Shown here: positions 8,562-17,207 of the stretch, one piece after another
Numbering within the stretch: the first letter of the stretch is position 1
How the letters are laid out: every line of letters begins with the position of its first letter
Source of the DNA: Pseudomonas fluorescens
GTDB lineage: Bacteria > Pseudomonadota > Gammaproteobacteria > Pseudomonadales > Pseudomonadaceae
Direction of reading: 5' to 3'
Length of the DNA: 64,000 nucleotides
NCBI RefSeq assembly: GCF_001902145.1
Contig: NZ_MRST01000027.1
Location: 847,972 to 911,971, forward strand
The notes under the pieces: model-generated
Told to the model about the DNA's origin: nothing
Databases searched by the model: none
The model's input: the letters and a program-made list of their open reading frames with translations, nothing else
Program-made: the position numbers and the translations under genes

Positions 8562-9590
8562 ATGAAGGCATTTTCCATCGAACGGTACGGCAAGCAGCCC
8601 GGCCGCCTCACCGAAGCCCCCGCACCCGTCGTGGGTGAGCACGACGTGCTGGTTCAGGTGCGAGCCAGCAGCGTCAATGTGCTGGATGCAAAGATCGCCA
8701 AGGGCGAATTCAAACTGATCCTGCCCTATGCGTTGCCGTTGACACTGGGAAACGACCTGGCCGGCGTGGTGCTCAGCGTGGGCGCTGCGGTGCGGCGCTT
8801 CAAGCCGGGTGACGAAGTCTACGCCCGCCCGCCCCAGCAACGTATCGGCACCTTCGCCGAGCTGATTGCCGTGCACGAAGACGCACTGGCGCGCAAACCC
8901 GCGAACATCAGCATGGAGCAAGCCGCCTCCCTGCCCCTGGTCGCGCTGACGGCGTGGCAGGTGCTGGTGGAAACAGCAAAGCTGAAGAAAGGCCAGAAGG
9001 TGTTCATTCATGCGGGCTCAGGCGGGGTGGGCAGTATCGCCATCCAACTGGCCAAGCATTTGGGCGCTTTTGTCGCGACCTCCACCAGCACCGTCAATGT
9101 GGAGTGGGTCAAGGCGCTGGGGGCGGATGTGGTGATCGACTACAAACAGCAAGCCTTCGAGGCCGTGCTGCGGGACTACGATGTAGTGTTGAACAGCCTG
9201 GGCGCGGATGCGCTGGCCAATTCACTGAAGATTCTCAAGCCCGGCGGTCAGCTCATCTCCATCTCCGGGCCGCCGACGCCCGCCTTCGCCCGCGCACAGA
9301 ACCTGCCCTGGTTACTGGGCCTGGTCATGGGGGTCTTGAGCAGCGGTATCCGCAGGAAAGCGCGCAAGCAAGGCGTGAGCTATGAGTTTGTCTTCATGCG
9401 TGCCAGCGGCGCCCAGCTGGATGAAATCACCGCGCTGGTCGAAGCAGGGAGTATCCGACCAGTGATCGACCGTACCTTCCCTTTCGAATCGACAGCGGCG
9501 GCCCTGGATTATGTCGAACAAGGCCGCGCCAAAGGCAAGGTGGTGATCACGATGGGGACGGCACCGCCCGACGCACTCCCAACCGGCTGA
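8562..9590 (+). CDS. Zinc-free MDR-family NADP oxidoreductase (quinone reductase type)
   Basis: A 342-residue medium-chain reductase. The N-terminal GroES-like domain (GEHDVLVQVRASSVNVLDAKIAKG, LGNDLAGVV) leads into a nucleotide-binding domain with AGSGGVGSIAIQLAKHLGA (about 150-168). It lacks the Cys/His zinc ligands of alcohol dehydrogenases, so it groups with quinone oxidoreductases or enone reductases. It lies 62 bases after the SDR stop in the same direction and may be co-induced. Its last 44 bases overlap the end of the convergent EamA gene on the other strand. Confidence 0.88.
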   Translation: MKAFSIERYGKQPGRLTEAPAPVVGEHDVLVQVRASSVNVLDAKIAKGEFKLILPYALPLTLGNDLAGVVLSVGAAVRRFKPGDEVYARPPQQRIGTFAELIAVHEDALARKPANISMEQAASLPLVALTAWQVLVETAKLKKGQKVFIHAGSGGVGSIAIQLAKHLGAFVATSTSTVNVEWVKALGADVVIDYKQQAFEAVLRDYDVVLNSLGADALANSLKILKPGGQLISISGPPTPAFARAQNLPWLLGLVMGVLSSGIRRKARKQGVSYEFVFMRASGAQLDEITALVEAGSIRPVIDRTFPFESTAAALDYVEQGRAKGKVVITMGTAPPDALPTG

Positions 9591-10416
9591 TCCACACCGC
9601 CCCCAGGATCACCAGACCGCCCAGGGCCAAACGGCCCAGCGGTTCGTGCTGGTTCCAGATCAGCAGGTTCAGCAGCAACCCCACCGGCACATGCAGGTTG
9701 TTCATCACCGCCAGGGTGCCGCCATTGACCAGGCAGGCGCCCTTGTTCCACCAGTACATGCCCAGCGCGGTGCTGACCAACCCGAGGAACACCAGCACGC
9801 CCCATTGCAGCGGCGCTTGCGGCAAAAAGTCAGCCTTGCCGAACAGCAGGAACGCCGGCAACACCACCAACAAGGCGCCCAGGTAGAAATAACCGAAACG
9901 CCGGAAGTGCGGCTGGTCACTGGGGTAACGCGCCACCAGGTGTTTGTACATGACTTGCCCGGCGGCGTAGGTGAAGTTGGCCAATTGCAGCAGCAAGAAC
10001 CCCATCAGGAAGTGCGGGGTGATCTGATCGAAACGAATCACCGCAGCACCGCCCACCGCCACCAGGGCCGCCACCAGCGCCCAGGGATTGAAGCGGCGAT
10101 TAAGCGCGTCCTCGATCAGGGTCACATGCAGCGGTGTGAGGATGGTGAACAGCAGCACTTCCGGCACCGTCAACACACGAAAGCTCAGGTACAGGCAGAC
10201 GTAGGTCACGCCGAACTGCAATGCACCGATCACCAACATGCCGCGCATGAACGCAGGCTCCACAGCGCGCCAGCGCGTCAGCGGAATAAAGATCAGCCCG
10301 GCCAGCACCACGCGCACCAGCACTGCGAAGTAGCTGTCGACGTGACCGGCGAGGTATTCGCCGATCAAGCTGAAGGAAAATGCCTGAATCAGGGTGACAA
10401 CCAGTAGATAGCCCAT
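9547..10416 (-). CDS. EamA/DMT-family transporter
   Basis: A 289-residue membrane protein with about ten hydrophobic segments in two EamA repeats (FSFSLIGEYLAG, VLLFTILTPLHVTLIEDALNRRFNPWALVAALVAVGGAAVI, then LGLVSTALGMYWWNKGACLVNGGTLAVMNNLHVPVGLLLNLL). These are drug/metabolite exporters with unknown substrate; the NNLHVPVGL form of the second repeat resembles the carboxylate/amino-acid transporter subgroup. The 3' end runs 44 bases into the convergent oxidoreductase gene. The ATG at 10416 gives a membrane helix immediately. Upstream lies the azoR terminator. Confidence 0.88.
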   Translation of the reverse strand: MGYLLVVTLIQAFSFSLIGEYLAGHVDSYFAVLVRVVLAGLIFIPLTRWRAVEPAFMRGMLVIGALQFGVTYVCLYLSFRVLTVPEVLLFTILTPLHVTLIEDALNRRFNPWALVAALVAVGGAAVIRFDQITPHFLMGFLLLQLANFTYAAGQVMYKHLVARYPSDQPHFRRFGYFYLGALLVVLPAFLLFGKADFLPQAPLQWGVLVFLGLVSTALGMYWWNKGACLVNGGTLAVMNNLHVPVGLLLNLLIWNQHEPLGRLALGGLVILGAVWISRLGVRRAVPSPS

Positions 10417-10478
10417 GCGCGCCTCGTTTCGAATGGGCGCGACATTAAAGCTTTTTGGGGGTTGAAGAAACTCGGCAC

Positions 10479-10513
10479 AAAAAAAACCCGACCTCGCTAA
10501 AGCGGCAGTCGGG
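10479..10513 (-). terminator. Intrinsic terminator downstream of azoR
   Basis: On the minus strand CCCGAC (10513-10508) pairs with GTCGGG (10492-10487), with an inner GCT/AGC pairing, followed by eight T residues (10486-10479). It is about 107 bases past the azoR stop; the bases between hold no recognisable gene. Confidence 0.85.
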
Positions 10514-10619
10514 CAGGAGCACTCAGGAGCAAAAAGTGCAAAGGGAGGTTCGATACGCGTACTTGAAGGGTTTGCGTGGGGCTATCTAAACAGCACGGGA
10601 TTATCTGACGATTAACGCC

Positions 10620-11219
10620 TCAAGCCACCTGGGCCAGCAGTGCCTTGGCGTGATTGATGCCCTTCTCCTGGAAGTCGCCGCCCAGGTTGACGCCTTCAGC
10701 GTGAATGAAGGTGACGTCATGAATGCCGATAAATGCCATGACCTGGCGCAGGTACGGTTCCTGATGATCCGAGGTGGCGCCGGTGTGAATACCACCGCGC
10801 GCGGTGAGCACGATGGCGCGCTTGCCGGTCAACAAACCCTGGGGCCCGGTAGCGGTGTACTTGAAGGTCACACCGGCCCGCAACACGTGATCCAACCAGG
10901 CTTTGAGGGTGCTGGGGATGGCGAAGTTGTACATCGGCGCGGCCATCACCAACACGTCGGCGGCCAGCAGTTCGTCAGTCAACTCGTTGGAGCGGTCCAG
11001 GGAAACCTGTTCGTCGTCGTTGCGCTGCTCTGCCGGTTTCATCCAGCCGCCCAGCAGGTTGGCATCCAGATGGGGTACCGGATCGAGCGCGACGTCGCGC
11101 ACGGTGATGCGGTCTGCCGGATGGGCGACTTGCCATTGGCTGATGAACTGTTGGGTGAGCTGGCGGGAAATGGAATCCTGCTGGCGCGCACTGCTTTCGA
11201 TGATCAGAACATTGGACAT
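10620..11219 (-). CDS. azoR: FMN-dependent NADH-azoreductase
   Basis: A 199-residue flavodoxin-like reductase. The start MSNVLIIESSARQQDSISRQL carries the phosphate-binding SSAR..S.S loop for FMN; MAAPMYNFAIPSTLKAWLDHVLRAGVTF (about 93-120) is the characteristic flavin-contact signature of the AzoR/acyl carrier phosphodiesterase-like family; LTARGG follows. It reduces azo dyes and quinones with NADH and two-electron chemistry, and is commonly part of quinone or thiol stress defence. It is a single gene with its own terminator, divergent from the small exported protein region. Confidence 0.93.
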   Translation of the reverse strand: MSNVLIIESSARQQDSISRQLTQQFISQWQVAHPADRITVRDVALDPVPHLDANLLGGWMKPAEQRNDDEQVSLDRSNELTDELLAADVLVMAAPMYNFAIPSTLKAWLDHVLRAGVTFKYTATGPQGLLTGKRAIVLTARGGIHTGATSDHQEPYLRQVMAFIGIHDVTFIHAEGVNLGGDFQEKGINHAKALLAQVA

Positions 11220-11335
11220 GGCTTCGTAGGCTCCATCGGTAATTGCTGTAAGTCGATGGAGAGAAGATTAACCAGGGCCCATTCGATAAAAAAGCGCAAA
11301 AAACTGCTACAACCCATCTAGAAATTTGTTTATAA

Positions 11336-11363
11336 GCGGAGTATTCCTGTGGACATGCTCCGC
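11336..11363 (-). terminator. Possible terminator after the small exported protein gene
   Basis: GCGGAG (11336-11341) and CTCCGC (11358-11363) can pair, and on the minus strand TTATAAAC follows. It sits directly past the stop at 11371. The stem is short and the loop long. Confidence 0.35.
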
Positions 11364-11370
11364 CGCTGCT

Positions 11371-11685
11371 TTATTTTGGAGCGCAGTTGAGGGCAATACG
11401 CATCTTGATGATGGCGCGGTTGAACTTGACTGTGGTGTTGGTGCTTTTGCCGGCTGGCACGGTCACGGTGCGACGGCGTGGCGATTCCGGGCCGTTGGTG
11501 AAAATTACCGAACACACAGCATCCTGGGTGCCGTAGTTGTTTAGCTGAATCGAGCTGATGTCAGCGTCCACGTCGGACGCGGTGTAATCAATGCTTACGC
11601 CATCGATCTTTTTCGTCACGTCGATAGGATAGGCAAACGCGCTCATCGGCAGCAGCGCCAGCAGCACACAACACAATTTTCTCAT
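11371..11685 (-). CDS. Small exported protein of unknown function
   Basis: A 104-residue protein starting MRKLCCVLLALLPMSAFA, a clear signal peptide. The mature part is beta-rich (VDADISSIQLNNYGTQDAVCSVIFTNG, RTVTVPAGKSTNTTVKF) with two Cys that could form a disulfide, giving an immunoglobulin-like or pilus-chaperone-like sandwich impression. I chose the ATG at 11685 because upstream in-frame codons do not encode a signal. It is divergent from the LysR gene with 49 bases between. I recall close relatives in Pseudomonas carrying unreliable labels; function is unknown. Confidence 0.7.
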   Translation of the reverse strand: MRKLCCVLLALLPMSAFAYPIDVTKKIDGVSIDYTASDVDADISSIQLNNYGTQDAVCSVIFTNGPESPRRRTVTVPAGKSTNTTVKFNRAIIKMRIALNCAPK

Positions 11686-11734
11686 TCGGCAGTCTCCAAT
11701 AAGGACCGCCAGCTTAGGACAAGAGGAGCTCATC

Positions 11735-12658
11735 TTGAAAGCGCCCCGCGTTACCCTCGATCAATGGCGCACCTTGCAAGCCGTGGTCGACCATGGTGGC
11801 TTCGCCCAAGCCGCCGAAGCGCTGCACCGTTCGCAATCTTCAGTGAGCTACACCGTGGCGCGCATGCAGGACCAACTCGGCGTACCGCTGCTGCGCATTG
11901 ATGGCCGCAAGGCGGTGCTGACCGAGGCCGGTGAAGTACTGCTGCGCCGCTCCCGCCAACTGGTGAAAAACGCCAGCCAACTGGAAGACCTCGCCCATCA
12001 CATGGAGCAAGGCTGGGAAGCCGAAGTGCGCCTGGTGGTGGATGCCGCCTACCCCAGCGCACGCCTCGTTCGCGCATTAACCGCCTTTATGCCGCAAAGC
12101 CGTGGCTGCCGGGTGCGCCTGCGCGAAGAAGTACTGTCCGGCGTCGAAGAATTACTGCTCGACGGCATGGCGGACCTGGCCATTTGCGGGTTTATCATCC
12201 CAGGCTACCTGGGCACGGAAATGAGTGACGTGGAGTTCGTCGCCGTGGCCCACCCCGATCACTCGCTGCATCGCCTCAACCGTGAGCTGAGTTTCCACGA
12301 CCTGGAGAGCCAGATGCAGGTGGTGATCCGTGACTCCGGCCGCCAGCAACCTCGCGACGTCGGCTGGCTCGGCGCCGAACAGCGCTGGACCGTCGGCAGC
12401 CTCGCTACCGCGGCCACCTTCGTCGGCAGCGGCCTGGGCTTTGCCTGGCTGCCCCGGCACATGATCGAGCGCGAACTCAAGGAAGGCGTGCTCAAGCAGC
12501 TTCCCCTGGAAAAAGGCGGCAGTCGCAACCCGACGTTTTACCTGTACTCCAACAAAGACAAACCCTTGGGGCCCGCCACGCAGATCCTCGTGGAATTGCT
12601 GCGCACCTTTGACACCGCTCCCCTGGACGCGCCCTTCGCCGCTCCCCAACAAGCCTGA
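11735..12658 (+). CDS. LysR-family transcriptional regulator
   Basis: A 307-residue LysR protein. The N-terminal winged helix is intact: LDQWRTLQAVVDHGGFAQAAEALHRSQSSVSYTVARMQDQLG (about residues 8-49), followed by the effector domain (VRLVVDAAYPSARLV...). The start is TTG at 11735, supported by GAGGAG seven bases upstream and by the family's N-terminal length. The alpha/beta hydrolase gene follows after 14 bases in the same direction, so regulator and enzyme are probably co-transcribed. Divergent from the small exported protein gene. The effector is unknown. Confidence 0.92.
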   Translation: MKAPRVTLDQWRTLQAVVDHGGFAQAAEALHRSQSSVSYTVARMQDQLGVPLLRIDGRKAVLTEAGEVLLRRSRQLVKNASQLEDLAHHMEQGWEAEVRLVVDAAYPSARLVRALTAFMPQSRGCRVRLREEVLSGVEELLLDGMADLAICGFIIPGYLGTEMSDVEFVAVAHPDHSLHRLNRELSFHDLESQMQVVIRDSGRQQPRDVGWLGAEQRWTVGSLATAATFVGSGLGFAWLPRHMIERELKEGVLKQLPLEKGGSRNPTFYLYSNKDKPLGPATQILVELLRTFDTAPLDAPFAAPQQA

Positions 12659-12672
12659 AACGGAGTTCATCC

Positions 12673-13485
12673 ATGGCCTGGTTCGACCATGAAGGCTGCA
12701 GCCTGCATTACGAGGAATACGGCCATGGCAACCCGCTGATCCTGATCCACGGCCTGGGCTCCAGCAGCCAGGATTGGGAACTGCAAGTACCGGTACTCGC
12801 CCGGCACTACCGCCTGATCGTGGTTGACGTGCGCGGCCATGGTCGCTCGGACAAACCCCGGGAGCGCTACAGCATCAAAGGGTTTACCTTCGACCTGGTC
12901 GCCCTGATCGAACACCTGGACCTGCCAGCGGCCCACGTGGTGGGTTTATCCATGGGCGGCATGATCGCCTTCCAACTGGCGGTGGATGAACCCCTGCGGG
13001 TCAAGAGCCTGTGCATCGTCAACAGCGCGCCCGAGGTCAAGGTGCGCAGTGCCGATGACTACTGGCAGTGGGCCAAACGCTGGACCCTGGCCCGCATGCT
13101 CAGCCTGGGCACCATCGGCAAGGCCTTGGGCGATCGGCTGTTCCCCAAACCTGAGCAGGCCGACCTGCGCCGCAAGATGGCCGAACGCTGGGCAAGAAAC
13201 GACAAACGTGCTTATCTCGCCAGCTTCGACGCCATTGTGGGCTGGGGCGTGCAGGAACAACTGTCGAGAATTGCCTGTCCAACCCTGGTCATCAGCGCCG
13301 ACCATGACTACACCCCCGTGGCGCAGAAAGAAATCTATGTAAAACTGCTGCCCGATGCGCGGCTGGTGGTCATCGAAGATTCCCGCCATGCCACGCCCTT
13401 GGATCAACCCGAGGTCTTTAACGCGACCTTGCTCGAGTTTCTAAAGACCGTCGAAACCACTACCAGGATCACTGACCCATGCTGA
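12673..13485 (+). CDS. Alpha/beta hydrolase
   Basis: A 270-residue alpha/beta hydrolase. HGLGSSSQDWE (about 25-35) is the oxyanion-hole region, VDVRGHGRSDKP follows, GLSMGGM (about 95-101) is the nucleophile elbow with catalytic Ser, SADHDYTPV supplies the Asp and DSRHATPLDQP the His. The fold group includes 3-oxoadipate enol-lactonase-like and esterase enzymes, and the substrate cannot be assigned. The 3' end overlaps the start of ppiA by 7 bases, suggesting translational coupling within one operon led by the LysR gene. Confidence 0.9.
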   Translation: MAWFDHEGCSLHYEEYGHGNPLILIHGLGSSSQDWELQVPVLARHYRLIVVDVRGHGRSDKPRERYSIKGFTFDLVALIEHLDLPAAHVVGLSMGGMIAFQLAVDEPLRVKSLCIVNSAPEVKVRSADDYWQWAKRWTLARMLSLGTIGKALGDRLFPKPEQADLRRKMAERWARNDKRAYLASFDAIVGWGVQEQLSRIACPTLVISADHDYTPVAQKEIYVKLLPDARLVVIEDSRHATPLDQPEVFNATLLEFLKTVETTTRITDPC

Positions 13486-14042
13486 AAAAAATCGCCTTCT
13501 TTGCCGGTTCCGCCTTGTTCGCTGCCAACCTGATGGCGGCCGAGCCGGCCAAGGCGCCACACGTGTTGCTCGACACCACCAACGGCCAGATTGAAATCGA
13601 ACTGGACCCGGTCAAGGCTCCGATCAGCACCAAGAACTTCCTGGCCTATGTCGACAAGGGCTTCTACACCAACACTATCTTTCACCGCGTGATCCCAGGC
13701 TTCATGGTTCAGGGCGGCGGGTTCACCCAGCAAATGTCGCAAAAGCCGACCGAAGCGCCGATCAAGAACGAAGCCAGCAATGGCCTGCATAACGTGCGTG
13801 GCACCTTGTCCATGGCTCGCACCAATGACCCGAACTCGGCCACCAGCCAATTCTTCATCAACGTGGCCGACAATGCCTTCCTCGACCCGGGCCGCGATGC
13901 CGGTTATGCCGTGTTCGCCAAAGTGGTCAAGGGCATGGACGTGGTCGACATCATCGTCAACTCCCAGACCACCACCAAGCAAGGCATGCAGAACGTGCCT
14001 ATCGATCCTGTGATCATCAAGTCGGCCAAGCGCATCGACTGA
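13479..14042 (+). CDS. ppiA: Periplasmic peptidyl-prolyl cis-trans isomerase A
   Basis: A 187-residue cyclophilin with a signal peptide (MLKKIAFFAGSALFAANLMAA). The catalytic core shows the classic motifs FHRVIPGFMVQGGGFT (Arg and Phe of the active site) and NDPNSATSQFFINVADNAFLDP. It speeds up proline isomerisation in folding envelope proteins. The short insert-free length fits bacterial PpiA. The start overlaps the end of the hydrolase gene; a strong hairpin follows the stop. Confidence 0.95.
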   Translation: MLKKIAFFAGSALFAANLMAAEPAKAPHVLLDTTNGQIEIELDPVKAPISTKNFLAYVDKGFYTNTIFHRVIPGFMVQGGGFTQQMSQKPTEAPIKNEASNGLHNVRGTLSMARTNDPNSATSQFFINVADNAFLDPGRDAGYAVFAKVVKGMDVVDIIVNSQTTTKQGMQNVPIDPVIIKSAKRID

Positions 14043-14059
14043 GGTCCGCAGGCAGCTTT

Positions 14060-14084
14060 GCACGGTGCCCGCATGGCACCGTGC
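14060..14084 (+). terminator. Perfect 10-bp hairpin after ppiA
   Basis: GCACGGTGCC (14060-14069) pairs with GGCACCGTGC (14075-14084) over a 5-base loop, followed by ACCTTTGAA. It is a likely terminator or attenuator between ppiA and the ABC transporter gene. Confidence 0.6.
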
Positions 14085-14091
14085 ACCTTTG

Positions 14092-14127
14092 AAAGGAGAG
14101 CCCGCCCGGCGGGCGTCAAACCTAATG
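14092..14127 (+). promoter_or_regulatory. Ribosome site with hairpin in the spacer
   Basis: AAAGGAGAG (14092-14100) is 25 bases before the ATG at 14125, too far for normal use. A 6-bp GC hairpin, GCCCGC (14100-14105) with GCGGGC (14109-14114), fills the gap; folding would bring the ribosome site to about 10 bases from the ATG. Confidence 0.45.
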
Positions 14128-15957
14128 CTCTATCGTCGTTTTGAACAACTGATCGATATTTTCCGCGACGCCCCCAGCGCGGCCCCTCCCGAAAAAGTCC
14201 TGCCCTTCTATCTCTATTACCTGCGCCAGGTGTGGCCGTGCTTTGCCGCGTTGCTGGTGGTGGGGCTGGTCGGCGCCCTGATCGAAGTCGCGCTGTTCAG
14301 CTATTTGAGCCGCATCATCGACCTGGCCCAGGGCACGCCGCCGGCGAACTTCTTCCAGATCCATAGCGCCGAGCTGATCTGGATGGCCGTGGTCGCCCTA
14401 TTGTTGCGCCCGCTCTTCAACGGCCTGCATGACTTGCTGGTGCACCAGACCATCAACCCTGGCATGACCAGCCTGATTCGCTGGCAGAACCACAGCTACG
14501 TGCTCAAGCAGAGCCTGAATTTCTTTCAAAACGATTTCGCCGGGCGCATCGCCCAGCGGATCATGCAAACCGGCAACTCCTTGCGTGACTCGGCGGTGGC
14601 GACCGCAGAGGCTATCTGGCACGTGTCGATCTATGCCATCAGTGCCCTGGTGTTGTTTGCCGAGGCCGACTGGCGGCTGATGATTCCGCTGATTACCTGG
14701 ATCGTTTGCTACAGCCTGGCCCTGCGTTACTTCGTACCTCGCGTGAAAGAACGCTCGGTGGTCTCCTCGGAGGCGCGCTCCAAGTTGATGGGCCGAATTG
14801 TTGACGGCTATACCAATATCACCACCTTGAAGCTGTTCGCCCATACCCAGAATGAACAGGAATACGCCAAGCAAGCGATCATCGAGCAGACCGAAAAAAC
14901 CCAACTGGCCGCCCGTGTGCTCACCAGCATGGACACCGTGATCTGTATTTTGAATGGCCTGCTGATCGTCACCACTACTGGCCTGGCCCTGTGGCTGTGG
15001 ACACAGTCGCTGATTTCCGTGGGCGCGATTGCCCTGGCCACCGGTCTGGTGATCCGCATCGTCAACATGTCCGGCTGGATCATGTGGGTGGTCAACGGCA
15101 TCTTCGAAAACATCGGCATTGTGCAGGACGGCCTGAAGACCATCGCCCAGCCACTGGCCGTTATTGATCGTGAAAACGCTCCGCGCCTGACTGTGCCCCA
15201 CGGCCAAGTGCGTTTTGAGCAAGTGGACTTCCACTACGGCAAGAAGAGCGGAATCATTGGCGGCCTCAACCTTGAGATCAAGGCCGGGGAAAAAATCGGC
15301 TTGATCGGCCCGTCCGGCGCGGGCAAGTCGACGCTGGTCAACCTGCTGCTGCGCCTTTACGACCTGCAGGGCGGGCGCATCCTCATCGACGGCCAGGACA
15401 TCGCCGAGGTCGCCCAGGAGAGCCTGCGCGCACAAATCGGCATGATCACCCAAGACACCTCGTTGCTGCACCGCTCGATCCGCGACAACCTGCTGTATGG
15501 CAAGCCCGACGCGACTGACGAAGAACTGTGGGCGGCGGTGCACAAGGCCCGCGCCGATGAGTTCATCCCGCTGCTGTCGGATTCCGAGGGCCGCACCGGG
15601 CTGGATGCCCATGTGGGTGAGCGCGGGGTGAAACTCTCCGGCGGGCAACGCCAGCGTATCGCTATTGCCCGCGTGCTGCTCAAGGACGCGCCGATCCTGA
15701 TCATGGACGAAGCCACCTCCGCGCTGGACTCGGAAGTGGAAGCGGCGATCCAGGAGAGCCTGGAAACCCTGATGCAGGGCAAGACGGTGATTGCGATTGC
15801 ACACCGGTTGTCGACCATCGCACGAATGGACCGCCTGGTGGTGCTGGAAAAAGGCCAGATTGCCGAAAGCGGCAGCCATTCCGAGTTGCTGGCATACGGC
15901 GGGCTTTATTCACGGTTATGGCAGCATCAGACCGGGGGGTTTGTCGGCATAGACTGA
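14125..15957 (+). CDS. ABC half-transporter, fused permease and ATPase (MsbA/MdlB-like)
   Basis: A 610-residue type IV exporter half-molecule. Six membrane helices lie in the first 320 residues (FAALLVVGLVGALIEVALFSYL, AISALVLFAEADWRLMIPLITWIV, LIVTTTGLALWLWTQ). The nucleotide domain has Walker A GPSGAGKS, Q-loop region MITQDTSLLH, signature LSGGQRQRIAIARVLL, Walker B ILIMDEATSALD and the switch His in AIAHRLSTI. It would act as a homodimer exporting a lipid or peptide-like substrate. The start is ATG at 14125 (MLYRRFEQLID); an in-frame GTG at 14065 lies inside the ppiA hairpin and is rejected. Confidence 0.92.
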   Translation: MLYRRFEQLIDIFRDAPSAAPPEKVLPFYLYYLRQVWPCFAALLVVGLVGALIEVALFSYLSRIIDLAQGTPPANFFQIHSAELIWMAVVALLLRPLFNGLHDLLVHQTINPGMTSLIRWQNHSYVLKQSLNFFQNDFAGRIAQRIMQTGNSLRDSAVATAEAIWHVSIYAISALVLFAEADWRLMIPLITWIVCYSLALRYFVPRVKERSVVSSEARSKLMGRIVDGYTNITTLKLFAHTQNEQEYAKQAIIEQTEKTQLAARVLTSMDTVICILNGLLIVTTTGLALWLWTQSLISVGAIALATGLVIRIVNMSGWIMWVVNGIFENIGIVQDGLKTIAQPLAVIDRENAPRLTVPHGQVRFEQVDFHYGKKSGIIGGLNLEIKAGEKIGLIGPSGAGKSTLVNLLLRLYDLQGGRILIDGQDIAEVAQESLRAQIGMITQDTSLLHRSIRDNLLYGKPDATDEELWAAVHKARADEFIPLLSDSEGRTGLDAHVGERGVKLSGGQRQRIAIARVLLKDAPILIMDEATSALDSEVEAAIQESLETLMQGKTVIAIAHRLSTIARMDRLVVLEKGQIAESGSHSELLAYGGLYSRLWQHQTGGFVGID

Positions 15958-16132
15958 TTTTGCTGGGTAAAGCCCCGCTCAATTCCGAACAATTCTGACA
16001 GCTTCCCCTATCTGGCTGGTCTTGCGACACAATCCTGCTGTACTGCAATCAGGCCCCAGGAGGGCCCTGATTCAAGGCGGCAGGGAAGCCACACAGACCG
16101 TTAATCAGATAGAGCAATCTAAGGAAGTGTTC

Positions 16133-16834
16133 ATGTCACTGTTCAAACGTTCCGTAACGGAAGGATTGGGTACGTTTTGGCTGGTGTTGGGCGGCTGCGG
16201 GAGTGCGGTGTTGGCCGCAGCGTTCCCCAACGTTGGCATAGGCCTGCTCGGTGTGTCCCTGGCCTTCGGGCTCACGGTGCTGACCATGGCGTTTGCCATC
16301 GGGCATATCAGCGGCTGCCACCTTAACCCAGCCGTCTCGGTGGGGCTGGTGGTGGGCGGGAGATTCCCGGCCAAGGAATTGCCGGCCTACATCGTGTCCC
16401 AAGTGATCGGTGGCGCCATCGCCGCTGCACTGCTGTACTTCATCGCCAGCGGCAAACCTGGGTTCGAACTGGCCTCCGGGCTGGCAAGCAATGGTTATGG
16501 CGAGCATTCACCCGGTGGTTATTCAATGGCGGCAGGCTTTGTCTGTGAGCTGGTGATGACGGCGATGTTCGTGCTGATCATCCTTGGCGCCACCGACCGT
16601 CGAGCCCCGGCAGGCTTCGCGCCCATCGCCATTGGCCTGGGGCTGACGCTGATCCACCTTATCTCCATCCCGGTGACCAACACCTCGGTCAACCCGGCCC
16701 GCAGCACGGGGCCTGCGTTGATTGTCGGCGGCTGGGCGCTGCAGCAGTTGTGGTTGTTCTGGCTCGCGCCGATCCTGGGCGCGGTGATCGGCGGCATTAC
16801 CTATCGATGGTTGGGTGCAGAAAAGCAAGCTTGA
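16133..16834 (+). CDS. aqpZ: Aquaporin Z
   Basis: A 233-residue water channel. It has six membrane helices and the two NPA loops, HLNPAVSVG (about residues 63-71) and TSVNPARSTGPA (about 184-195). The aromatic/arginine filter Arg follows the second NPA. This gives a water-selective rather than glycerol channel. The ATG at 16133 has AAGGAAG upstream and begins MSLFKRSVTEGLGTFWLV; earlier in-frame codons do not look coding. It is a single gene followed by a REPIN. Confidence 0.95.
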   Translation: MSLFKRSVTEGLGTFWLVLGGCGSAVLAAAFPNVGIGLLGVSLAFGLTVLTMAFAIGHISGCHLNPAVSVGLVVGGRFPAKELPAYIVSQVIGGAIAAALLYFIASGKPGFELASGLASNGYGEHSPGGYSMAAGFVCELVMTAMFVLIILGATDRRAPAGFAPIAIGLGLTLIHLISIPVTNTSVNPARSTGPALIVGGWALQQLWLFWLAPILGAVIGGITYRWLGAEKQA

Positions 16835-16842
16835 CCCAATCC

Positions 16843-16947
16843 CTGCAGGAGCGAGCTTGCTCGCGAAAAACGCCAACGATGACGCAGCGCTTGCAGCTGT
16901 AAACCCGCGTCGTCTGTACGTTCTTCGCGAGCAAGCTCGCTCCTACA
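16843..16947. repeat. REPIN (paired REP elements)
   Basis: CTGCAGGAGCGAGCTTGCTC and its inverted partner TTCGCGAGCAAGCTCGCTCC bound a variable middle segment. It separates aqpZ from brnA. Confidence 0.9.
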
Positions 16948-16958
16948 TTGAATGCGCG

Positions 16959-17207
16959 TCAACCCTGATGGGCTTGCATGTACTGACGCAACAATTGATT
17001 AATGCGTGTCTGGTAACCGGTGCCTTGACCTTTGAACCACTCCAGAACATCGGCATCCAGTCGAATGGTCACCGCCTGCTTCACCGGAACACGTAATTCG
17101 GCGCGTCGGAAAAATTCGGCGTCCAGCTCAGGAATCTCGCTGGTGTCGATTTCTTTATCATTCATCTTGGCCAGGCGCTCCCAATCAGTTTTCGATGTTT
17201 GCGTCAT
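16959..17207 (-). CDS. brnA: BrnA-family antitoxin
   Basis: An 82-residue antitoxin. The N-terminal half is flexible and acidic (KEIDTSEIPELDAEFFRRAEL), which would wrap the toxin; the C-terminal half VTIRLDADVLEWFKGQGTGYQTRINQLLRQYM is a ribbon-helix-helix DNA-binding domain. It starts 23 bases inside the end of brnT, so translation is coupled. BrnA neutralises BrnT and represses the operon. Confidence 0.9.
   Translation of the reverse strand: MTQTSKTDWERLAKMNDKEIDTSEIPELDAEFFRRAELRVPVKQAVTIRLDADVLEWFKGQGTGYQTRINQLLRQYMQAHQG

Noticed and set aside
14065..14127. GTG start at 14065 for the ABC transporter, adding 20 residues
   Set aside because: It lies inside the perfect ppiA terminator-like hairpin, has no ribosome site, and adds a non-family sequence.
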